The notes under the pieces: generated by a model
Told to the model about the DNA's origin: nothing
Databases searched by the model: none
The model's input: the letters and a program-made list of their open reading frames with translations, nothing else
Assembly: GCA_024741835.1 (NCBI GenBank)
Contig: JAENRP010000616.1
Span: forward strand, 1-13,727
DNA: 13,727 bases
Origin: Diplocarpon mali
Lineage: Eukaryota; Ascomycota; Leotiomycetes; Helotiales; Drepanopezizaceae
Reading direction: 5' to 3'
Part shown: one piece after another, positions 1 to 8,282 of the stretch
Layout: every line of letters begins with the position of its first letter
Position numbering within the stretch: position 1 is the first letter of the stretch
Program-made: the position numbers and the translations under genes

Positions 1-112
1 CTAACCCTAACCCTAACCCTAACCCTAACCCTAACCCTAACCCTAACCCTAACCCTAACCCTAACCCTAACCCTAACCCTAACCCTAACCCTAACCCTAA
101 CCCTAACCCTAA
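1..112. repeat. Telomere, (CTAACC)n / TTAGGG-type, left chromosome end
   Basis: The window begins with about 18.7 perfect head-to-tail copies of the hexamer CTAACC and then switches abruptly to unique sequence at base 113. The C-rich strand reads 5' to 3' from the first base, which is the orientation expected at the left end of a chromosome. TTAGGG is the telomere unit of most filamentous ascomycetes. No degenerate units are visible at the inner edge, so this looks like a true terminal tract rather than an internal telomere relic. Confidence 0.97.
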
Positions 113-717
113 GTTATTTTGGAAATTTCTATCGCTCATTCTTCAGGTGGTGTGGCATTATGGTAGTCAACCGTTGTCCCTTTATGTCAAGAGAATTAGG
201 GCTCTTCTACTTATTCAAGGCCTGGTATTTATTGATTCTACATAGTTATCTAGTATATGATACTAATGCTCCAGTGACTCATCAGCTTGTAATGATTTAT
301 CAGAAATTCAATAATTATTAGGTCTACGTAAAATATGCTTTTCTACTTAGTTAACAGTCTGATCACCTCAGTTTCTTCTAACTTAAAGGCTAGGAAATGG
401 GAAAGTTACTTCTTACAAGTCCAAATGCTGACATAAGTAACTAAATTTGCAGCAAATTTGGTAACATTTCAAACTGGATAGAGCTTCACTATCATCACGC
501 GCCTGATGCTTGTTCTACTGTTCTACAAGAACTAGTTGCATATTACATAATACAATATCCATTGGTAAAGGCATATTGAAAGAAGGAAACTAAGAAGAAA
601 TGAAATTCAATACGGAAAAGGTATGTTTTAAGAGAAGGCAACAAACAAGCTGGAGATATAATCCAATGGTACTACAGTCATAAGAGGTGTATATGCAATC
701 TCAGATTAACAACTAAT
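113..717. other. Subtelomeric AT-rich spacer without a recognisable gene
   Basis: This stretch is clearly more AT-rich than the genes that follow. It has no reading frame of useful length on either strand and no tandem repeat that I can see. Some fungal chromosome ends carry a telomere-linked RecQ helicase gene; none is visible here. The part next to base 717 must contain the 3' untranslated region and polyadenylation site of the D-lactate dehydrogenase gene, which is transcribed towards the telomere. Confidence 0.7.
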
Positions 718-2747
718 TTACCATTCCGTTATCTCTCCAGGTTTCGGCTTCTGGATTCTTACAATCTTATCGCAGTTCAACAAACACAGCGGGTCGAAAG
801 CCAATTTGAGCTATTTTGGTAAGCATTCGTAAGAAAACCTCGCCCCAAAGTAGCTTGCTGGAAGGAAGAGTACCATACCTTTCTCATCGCATCCACTGTA
901 GTCTCACCCAGCTCATGGTCGAGATAATCTCTCTTCACTAGGCCAACACCGTGCTCGCCTGTAACAGTACCCTCCATCTCCACCGCTCTCTTCACCATAC
1001 GATGAATGACTTCTTCAGCGTCTCTTCGCTGAGCCTCATTGTAAAGCATGACCGCTATATGCAGTCAGTCGACTGTTTTATATCCACACAGAGAGAGGAA
1101 GGGCTAGATACTGTGAAAGTTTCCATCCCCAACGTGACCCACAATAGCAGCAAAGAGACCACTCTTCGTAATGTCCTCCTTCGTCTCCTCGATGATATCT
1201 GGCAACCTACTAATCGGCACCGCAACATCACCCGTCCAGACATGGTCAGTATCCTTCTCGCGCATAGCCATCACACTCCATAGTGCCGCCTTCCTCGCGC
1301 CCCAAAGTTCTGTTTGTTCCTGCGCCGTCTTGGCGAACTCGAAGGTTTTGCTGCCCGTATCCTTGGCTAAACGTCGCACGATATTGACTTGTTCCTTCAC
1401 GCCACTCGGAGTGCCGGCGAATTTGAAAAAGAGAGTAGATGCTTCTGGCCAAACACGGTCGGTCATCTTAGAGGCATTAACGCATTTCATCTGGACGTCA
1501 TCTAATATCTCGATGGCGGCTATAGGAACGCCCTCACTGACGACCTTGGCAACACAGTCTGCTGCTTGTCGAACACTCCCAAAGGTTGTGACTGCCACCG
1601 AAGTGGTGTTTGGCTTCGTCGTGACTTTCAGTACCGCCTCTGTGACGAGACCAAGCGTCCCTTCGCTCCCAATGAAGGTCTTGGTTAAATCATACCCGGC
1701 ACTGCTTTTCCGGGGCCGTTGTCGAGTCTTGATAACCGTCCCATCGGCTAGTACAACCGTCAAGCTCAACACCCACTCCCTCATTGTTCCATACCTATAG
1801 GCGTTCGTTCCGCTGCATCCCGTTCCAACCATGCCCCCGATCATAGCACCAGGTCCCGGGTCCGGGGGGAAGAAGAGATTATCCTTCGCTAGCTCCTCAT
1901 TCAGTAGTTCCCATCCAACACCAGGTTGGACTACGACATCCATATCCTCCTTATGCAGCTCTAGAACCTTGTTCATACGTGCAAAGTCCACACAAATACC
2001 GCCTCTTGTGGGCGCGAAATGCCCTTCTAAGCTGGTGCCCCCGCTGTATCCTGTAACCGGTATTCTCCTCTTATGGCATATCTTCATGATCGCACTGACC
2101 TCCTCCGTGGACACCGGGTACACAATAAGAAAAGCACGCTCGGTCTGAGAAAGAGTGTGCGAGCTGTAGTCGCTGCCGGCGTGATGCTCGAGATCTGCCT
2201 CCAGCGTCGAGACATTGTCCTGGCCAACGATCGCCACGAAGTCGGCCCACGCTGCTTCCATGTTTGAGCCCGAGATGTCATGTTTCGGCGGTTTCGTTTG
2301 GGAGAGTGGAAGCGTAGAGGCTGTGGAGGGGGCGGGCATGCTGAGGGTGCCGAAGTAGTAGCCAGTTATTGCCGTTGCGATTACAACTGCCATCCATTAT
2401 TCTTCTATCCATAAAGCTCCCACACTCGGCCAATATTTCCACATCCAAGTCTTCCATGGACAATGCCGACCATACATACCGAATGTCACGGCCGAGTTCC
2501 TCCCCCCGGAGTCTTCATTCCTCTGCTTCCGGAACCTGGCCTGCTCCGCCCTCTCGCGCTCCAACCGTGCGGCAGCACTCTCATACAATTGCCCCTTGAA
2601 AGTCCTGCCCTCTAGATTCCCAGATGCTGGTTTTTCTGTGGACTCACATCGTAACTGCGTCTTTCTCGCGGCGAGACATGAACTCGGAGCATGAGCGGGT
2701 CGACGGAGGGAGGATAGTAAAGCTTTGGAACGGACGCGAAATGCCAT
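718..2747 (-). CDS. dld1: Mitochondrial FAD-linked D-lactate dehydrogenase (cytochrome), 4 exons
   Basis: Exons on the minus strand are 2747-2480, 2386-1112, 1054-879 and 810-718, giving 603 residues; the three introns (93, 57 and 68 bases) are GT-AG and keep frame. The product should oxidise D-lactate to pyruvate and pass electrons to cytochrome c in mitochondria. The N-terminus (MAFRVRSKALLSSLRRPAH) is an arginine/serine-rich targeting peptide. It is followed by a hydrophobic segment at about residues 87-105 that could anchor the protein in the inner membrane. The FAD-binding type-4 domain spans about 170-345 (SGGTSLEGH at 205-213, then FFPPDPGP, GSEGTLGLVTE). The C-terminal oxidase domain has HVGDGNFH at 506-513 and GEHGVG at 546-551, both split-exon or near-junction family signatures. 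Length is close to yeast Dld1 (587 residues). A D-2-hydroxyglutarate-type relative is possible, but the targeting peptide plus anchor fit Dld1 better. The second-exon ATG at 2393 is internal to the intron and is not the start. Confidence 0.93.
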
Positions 2748-3354
2748 CGTATTGCCGAAGATTTTTCAGTTAGAGGTGTTGGAGTGCTACATGTACAATA
2801 TCGTCGGGGAGCCTTGAACAATGGCGGAGTGGGAGGTGAATGGTTTGTACGGACATCGGGAGATGCGGTTTATTTTTGCTATTGCAGGCGGCCGCTTGTC
2901 AAAGAGCTCGAGCTTCCCCACTCGAGCTCCCCACTAAAGCTTGAGCCACGACATAATCGCAGAATGATCAAGCATCTGTACTGGTTTTCGTGAGACGAAT
3001 ATATCCGCAGACAGATTGATTGAAACTCTTGCCTATCCATCAAGTCATATGTGGCAAGCTGGTGAGAATATTCTAAACTTTTGATAGTTAAAAGTACCGA
3101 CACCTGCTCCTTGACAAACGGAGACGAGTGGGTGTTTCTCTGCTGTATTGCACCAATTTAGTAATCCTGATTAACATACGAGTAGCTTTCTTCATCTAAG
3201 AGCTAACAATAACATTGTCCGGAAAATGCCTGTTACGCAGACAAAATCTAAAAAATACAGCAACACCTCGACCCTCAATAATTCAAAGCCCGGGGTCCTG
3301 AGAAAGGGATATACGATAATAACAACGCGCAATCGACCACGCCTCTCACTTTCC
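2748..3354. other. Intergenic region: D-lactate dehydrogenase promoter and Clr5-gene 3' flank
   Basis: No gene is visible. Both neighbours are on the minus strand, so the low-coordinate part is the promoter and leader of the D-lactate dehydrogenase gene and the high-coordinate part is the downstream region of the Clr5-domain gene. Small open frames on both strands lack codon bias. A short CTCGAG-containing direct repeat at 2907-2933 is listed separately. Confidence 0.6.
2907..2933. repeat. Imperfect tandem 14/13-base direct repeat with CTCGAG cores
   Basis: CTCGAGCTTCCCCA (2907-2920) is followed immediately by CTCGAGCTCCCCA (2921-2933). The two units differ by the loss of one T. Each contains the palindrome CTCGAG. 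The pair lies about 160-186 bases upstream of the D-lactate dehydrogenase start codon, a normal distance for transcription factor sites. Regulatory function is inference only. Confidence 0.4.
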
Positions 3355-5492
3355 TCACATCTGCCCATTCTTCCACGCAGCAACCAACTGGACCGAGAAG
3401 ACGGGCTTGACGCCACTGATAGCCGCAAAATATGCCTCCAGCTCGTCGTCCTGGTCGATGGGAAGATTCATCTCCGATCCATTAGGCGACTTGATAATAC
3501 CTTCGATACGGATGGCAACCGTGCCTGGAAATTTGACAGTAGCCAATTGACGCAGCTCATCGACCGAAATTGTACTCAACGTATCCACCCAAAGTCTGGC
3601 TTGTGAGGGGATGTCTGAGCTGGGGTGGAGCCGAAAGTAGACGGCCCAAGAGGAAGGGGAGTGTTGGAAAGTGGCTTGAGCCGCTTGAGCCGCTTGAGCG
3701 GCGTACTGTTGTTCAACATACTGCTGATCCGAGAACTGGTTTTGAATGCTTCTATTCATCAGAGATGGATCGTTGGCGGCGGCGAGAAGGAGTGAGGGAT
3801 CGATCTGCATATCATTGTGGTCATACTTGACCTGGGCTTGTGGCTGGGATTGGAGAGTCGGTGCTTGAACTTGATGATTCAATACCGGATGACCTCGTGA
3901 TTGGGTCGGTACTGGTTGGGGGACTTGCTGCATTTGACTCTGGGCTTGCGCGAGGGCAGCAGCGCGGATGAGATTTTCGTCTGGACCGGTCTGGAAATCC
4001 TGGGCGTCAAAAGGGTTCATGTCTTGATCCTGGTCTGGGGCTGTGTAGTTTGAGTCGAACTTTTTCTTTCTGGTGGGGTCACGCTTGGTCTGGTCGTCGC
4101 GGAGACGCTTCATGACATCTCTGCATAGTACCTCCATAGCCTTCACTTTGTCATGGTGGTGAGGGTCGTCCTCTCCGGGCGCAAGGATATCCTGTAGTAT
4201 CTGCGAACCATTGATCCATATCGTCTTCAGCTCTTTCCAATGCTCTTCGCCAGCCTCCAGCTTGCTTGTGAAGTGGTCGGCTTTGAGGACTTGGTAGAAA
4301 GCATTCCGTAGTTGACGGGACTCTTCGGGGTTGACCCCAAGAGAGTTTTTGGCTTCAGCAATAGTCATCCGCCGCTCTAAGGTACGCATTCTCTTTGTGA
4401 CATCGCTACAGACGACATCCAGTGCCAGTTTCTTGGTTTCGAGGTTCTCCTGATTTCCCCAGAACACGCCTTGCAGGTGCGGGCTCTCCTGCACAAGGCT
4501 ATCCTTCGCCGCTTCCCAACGCTCTGGACCGGCAATCGTCTTCTTGATGATATCTGCATCTTCGCATATTCGCTGGAAGCGGGCGCGAATATCCCTGTAC
4601 AGTCTGTTGTCGAGACTGAGGAATGCTTTACTCTCGTCGATCGTGGTCTCGGAGGGAAACCGCGGAGGTCCCGGAGGATCTGCTGGCAAGCCTGCCCATC
4701 CACGAGTGCGACGGCGTCTCTTTCGGGAAGCCCATCGCTCTGCAGACTCGGCCTGAAGCTTCGTCAAGCGCTCCTGTCTCTTCCGCATAACCTCTGGGCT
4801 CAGAGGGGGAGAATCGCCACGTGGAATGTGTTCGGGCGGCATCGATACGTCCTCCAACTGTTCTTCTTCTGCCTCTGCATCCGCCATCTGCTCGCCCGGG
4901 TACAGCGCTTGTTGTAGTTGACTGATGACATCTTGATCCGAATCTTTCTTCTTGGTCTTCATGCCATTGGGGACGCGCAACAGCCATCTGTTCTTGGCCC
5001 GTACACGCATCAACTCACGCTCCTTAATATCGAAGCCTTCGTCGTTGAGGGTCTTGAGCATGTCCCGCTGCGAGGTGTTGATGTCCCATAGTTCCTTGAC
5101 CCGTGCAACTAGAGCCGTGTTCTTATGGGCGGGATTCTGCTTCGAGGGGAAGTCCCAACGCTTGAACTGAGTCTGAAATGCACGTTTGCTGTAGAAGTGG
5201 AGGTCAGTACGATAGATTGAAGGGCAATGAAGTAGCTAGACTACAGACCACGATGCAGCTTGGGAGTGGGAGTGGAGGCAGATAGGAGGGATGACATCGA
5301 GATGGAGATGGCGCTATACGGGGAAGTACGTCCGGCGGCATGGCTTCAGCGCGTCTTTGCATCGTTGACATCTTACCTGGGCGCGAACTTGTGATGCTCC
5401 TTCATATATTCCATAATTTCCTCCAGCGATTTCTTCTCCTCGATGTACATGCGGTAGCATATTTCCTCCTTGTTCTCCCAGTCGTATACCAT
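3355..5492 (-). CDS. Clr5-domain protein with duplicated central domain, 2 exons
   Basis: Exons are 5492-5377 and 5188-3355 with one 188-base GT-AG intron, giving 649 residues. The intron splits the Clr5 domain (residues about 2-52). That domain reads from YDWENKEEICYRMY, through a helix with KSLEEIMEYM, to SKRAFQTQFKRWDFPS, which is the usual fungal Clr5 pattern and fixes both start and splice sites. A second conserved block, with KERELMRVRAKNRWLLRVPNG, ends near residue 114. RKRRRR near 194-199 is a likely nuclear localisation signal. Residues 220-310 and 313-404 are two diverged copies of one roughly 91-residue module. A Gln/Ala-rich stretch follows, with AAQAAQAAQA near 535-544. The last 90 residues look globular and may be PB1-like (see findings). 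Clr5 is named after a fission yeast silencing factor; the role of this protein is unknown. Probably nuclear and DNA- or chromatin-associated, by inference. Confidence 0.9.
3674..3700. repeat. Three tandem 9-base units coding for Ala-Gln-Ala repeats
   Basis: Two perfect copies of GCTTGAGCC and a third copy with a changed last base (GCTTGAGCG) lie in a row inside the Clr5 gene. On the coding strand they produce the Ala-Ala-Gln run near residues 535-544. The unit is a multiple of three, so copy-number changes would lengthen or shorten the protein without a frameshift. Confidence 0.75.
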
Positions 5493-5653
5493 GATTGCGG
5501 TAGATTCACTACAGGCAAAGCCTGATGGCCTGGAAATTCAAATGCAAATGCGTCGATTTCAGATCTGCGGTAGATGTGGTGCCTGGAGGTGCCCAGAGCA
5601 AGTGCGCCGACGAGGTTGCGGGCTCCTGTACTGTATTCGGATCGAAGTTCGAC

Positions 5654-5660
5654 TGAGTCA
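5654..5660. promoter_or_regulatory. TGAGTCA, AP-1/Gcn4(CpcA)-type bZIP site
   Basis: TGAGTCA is the exact consensus for Gcn4/CpcA and AP-1-like bZIP factors. It lies 162-168 bases upstream of the Clr5-gene ATG, in the divergent promoter region. A seven-base match can occur by chance; the position is what makes it worth listing. Confidence 0.35.
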
Positions 5661-5668
5661 TAATACGG

Positions 5669-5675
5669 TCACGTG
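5669..5675. promoter_or_regulatory. TCACGTG, E-box for bHLH factors
   Basis: TCACGTG contains the palindromic CACGTG E-box bound by bHLH factors such as SREBP-, Cbf1- or Pho4-type regulators in fungi. It sits eight bases from the AP-1-type site in the Clr5/GH64 divergent promoter. Function is inferred from position and consensus only. Confidence 0.3.
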
Positions 5676-6473
5676 TCGGCTCCACAGCGGGCCGCTCCTC
5701 CCCGGACCCCTTTTACACACTAGATTGATATCACCTCTCTACCACTGCTCCTATCTGCCGACACTTCCAGCACCTCTGCTCGTCGAGGTCACGATATGCA
5801 TGCTAGTGTGTAATCACGCTCATAATCCTTCTTTCGGATCTTGATAGAGCTTCTTGGGCATCAATGTAAGGAAGATAACAGTCTTTAGCTGATAATAATA
5901 CCTAGCTTCATTTTCCAAGAACCTTCAGTTCTATCTCCGACATCAATATAGCTACTTGCGTGAATGGGGTGTTGGGTTAACCTATGCTTCGTTCGGTCAA
6001 GTACCAACATGTCTTGCCTACCTTATCAATAAGAATGCCCCTGCTATTCAATACATCGCTCTCATTGCTGCCATGCTTTTCCTTGTTTGGTCAAGATCCT
6101 CAATTACGTTACCCTTCAAGCTTCCAGACATTTGGTACTGGGCCCTTCCTCTTCAATCTCCTATTCTGGCTTGAGTATTATTTACAGTCCACTACCACTC
6201 GAGACCTGCTGGGAAGTGGCTGCTCAACTCGATAGTGTTCAGTCTCGTTGTGTCACCTTAATGTCCTTGAAACAAAAATTAGCCGAGTTTTTTTTTGGCG
6301 TGTGGGCCCTCACAGGACACGGGATTTTCGTTAAGAGCTCTTGATTCAGAATCTCTGGAATGTTTTCATCTTGGAAGTCTCGAGTTTCAGTTAGTCTTTT
6401 TGTCCTCTCGACAGGTACTTTTCCGCCTGACCATATTTAATGAGCTACAGGCTAATCCTCAGTCGCCTCCAGG

Positions 6474-7794
6474 ATGCCTCTAATTCCGGTACGTAACCAA
6501 TAAGATCCCCTCAGATCAACTTCTCAACTTTTCAGAAACTTTTGGGACCGATGAAGTCAAAGTTGCCGACTGCAACCAAGGCCTCCCCTCCTAAACAGCC
6601 ACCAACAGTAGCAAATGCTGCCGCAACGGCTCCAACAAACACCATGAATATCCAGCTCCAGAACAGGACACAGTCAAGCGACGTCTTTGCATACATCACC
6701 GGTCTTTCTCTAGAAAACAACAACCATCCCTGTCTGATTAAAGCCGATGGAAAGACGCCTTACTACCCATCCTCGCCGGCCCAGGTCCTCCAGCCTATCT
6801 CAGAAAACTGCTCTATCAAACTTGGAGACCCGGGAAGCATCACTACTGTTACTATCCCGGAACTAGCTGGTGGCCGGATTTGGTTCGCGCTAGGGAAGGA
6901 GCTTAAGTTCCTGATCAATCCTGGGCCAGCTATTGTCGAACCTTCAATCTCGAATCCTTCGGATCCCAACATTGACCTTGAGTGGGACTTCTGCGAGTTC
7001 ACTTTCGCGAATGGATTACTCTATGCGAACATCAGCTATGTGGATTTTGTCAGCCTGTCTATCTCATTGACACTCACGCCCACCGAGGGAGATGATCAAA
7101 AGGTCCTGGGACTGAAGCCCGAAGGACTGCAGCAGCTTGTTGACGGGCTGCAGTCGCAGAACTCGATTGATGGTACGGATTGGGATAAGCTTGTACACGT
7201 GGCTAATGGGTCAGTGCCCAATATCACAATCCCATAACCACTACTCACCTCGGTATTAGTAAACCCCTCCGTGTCTTGAGCCCTAATAACGCAATAGTAA
7301 TGGCGGGTGGAAACCTTTTTCAAGGTTACTACGACTCCTATGTCAACCAAGTCTTCGACATGTACACCACGACTCCACTCGCTATCGACACACAAGCTCA
7401 CTGGGGGCAAGTCAACGGCCAGGTCTCCAGCAACGCCATTAACTTCCCTGGTCTCGGGTCATTCGGCAAACCGTCCACAGCAGACATCTTCAGCTGTTCC
7501 TCGGGGCCCTTCGCTGACAATGCCGGTGCTCTCGGTCCGCTGACCGCACGCATCTGCGCCGGGTTCAATAGATCGACGCTACTGAATGATCAGGTGCATC
7601 CTAATGCTGAGAAGGTGAACGATTACTATAAGACGCCTATCACGAATCACTATGCGCGGCTTGTCCATGAAGCGAATATTGATAGGAGGGGGTATGCTTT
7701 TCCCTATGATGATGTCCCAGCTGGGGGCGGAGGGATTGACCAGTCAGGGTTTGTCAATGGTAGTCCAAAGACCTTTGTTGTGAGCATTGGATGA
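6474..7794 (+). CDS. GH64 family beta-1,3-glucanase (thaumatin-like fold), 3 exons
   Basis: Exons are 6474-6488, 6536-7209 and 7260-7794, giving 407 residues. The 50-base second intron is certain: it joins VHVANG to KPLRVLSPNNAIVM in frame. The 47-base first intron is a proposal: a five-codon exon (MPLIP) ends in a GTACGT donor and the acceptor is TTTTCAG. Otherwise translation would start at the ATG at 6551. The family cleaves beta-1,3-glucan. LEWDFCEFTF and YVDFVS place Glu159 and Asp175 exactly 16 residues apart, the same spacing as the catalytic Glu154/Asp170 pair of the Streptomyces matensis GH64 enzyme. Other family-like stretches are GRIWFALG, GNLFQGYYDSYVNQVF and the tail with RGYAFPYDDV. 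There is no hydrophobic signal peptide; the first 40 residues are Ala/Pro/Thr/Lys-rich, so the protein may be cytoplasmic or unconventionally exported. Likely role is turnover of its own wall glucan or use of external glucan. Confidence 0.9.
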
Positions 7795-8282
7795 GAGATG
7801 GTGGGTATTCAGGATGGTGGGGCCTGGGCAGTGTCTTATATACGCTGTAGATGTTAGTTACCATCATAGTATATAGAGAGAAAGAGAAGGAGTCCGTCAG
7901 AAGAACTGAAAAAAGGTCCAGAACACCGGTATATATACATACAAAATTGGACTCACCCCAGAAATAGCCTCTCCTACATTTCCAAAATCCGGTTAGATGA
8001 TGCGAGAGTGAATGCAAGATTGGTGCGATAACACTGCCAGGATACTTCGAATCATTACTGTCCAAATACCAAGCAGGGCGCCTTGTGGGCCGGGGCAGAT
8101 TCGGGTCCACGGCCCGAAGCCCACGGCCTACGTCTCCTCTCTCAGACGTAACTTCATCTCCTAAATTTCTTACAACTCCAAACGTCCCCGTCTATTGATG
8201 CGCAATTACAACGCGCACCGCTGCACCCAAACCCAAGAATTCGAAAACTCTTAGATGCCTCCCAGCAGAGACCCGACCAACA
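7795..8282. other. Intergenic region: GH64 3' flank and transcription factor promoter
   Basis: No gene is supported; the minus-strand frame here has no codon bias or family resemblance. The right-hand part is the promoter and leader of the Zn2Cys6 factor and contains a GC-rich inverted/direct repeat at 8085-8128, listed separately. An ATG at 8255 lies upstream of the chosen start and is in a different frame, so it begins a small upstream open frame that overlaps the true start. Confidence 0.6.
8085..8128. promoter_or_regulatory. Hairpin-forming inverted repeat overlapping paired CCACGGCC motifs
   Basis: TTCGGG (8100-8105) and CCCGAA (8113-8118) can pair around a seven-base loop. The stem continues on the right with GCCCAC (8119-8124), matching GTGGGC (8085-8090) across a nine-base bulge on the left. 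CCACGGCC occurs twice in direct orientation, at 8107-8114 and 8121-8128. CGG triplets are the half-sites of Zn2Cys6 factors, and the element lies about 155-200 bases upstream of such a factor's start codon, so self-regulation is conceivable. This is inference. Confidence 0.3.

Larger units (their letters stand above)
5493..6473. other. Divergent intergenic region between the Clr5 gene and the GH64 glucanase gene
   Basis: The two flanking genes point away from each other, so this 981-base region holds both promoters. The part near the Clr5 gene is GC-balanced; 5840-6450 is more AT-rich. Short frames occur (for example a hydrophobic one at 5956-6174), but they lack an ATG in a good context and lack fungal codon bias. 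A run of nine T residues lies at 6288-6296. ATATTTAA at 6433-6440, about 34 bases before the proposed GH64 start, is a TATA-like candidate of low certainty. Confidence 0.6.

Noticed and set aside
1171..1800. A 209-codon plus-strand frame.
   Set aside because: It is antisense to the FAD-binding and oxidase domains of the D-lactate dehydrogenase.
1104..2393. Treating the long minus-strand frame as a complete 429-residue gene.
   Set aside because: It lacks the mitochondrial N-terminus and the C-terminal GEHGVG block; both are found in flanking exons joined by in-frame GT-AG introns, and its apparent ATG lies in the intron.
5956..6235. Hydrophobic small frames that could suggest a membrane protein.
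   Set aside because: The first frame has no ATG start, the second overlaps it in another frame, and the region is AT/T-rich, which alone yields hydrophobic residues.
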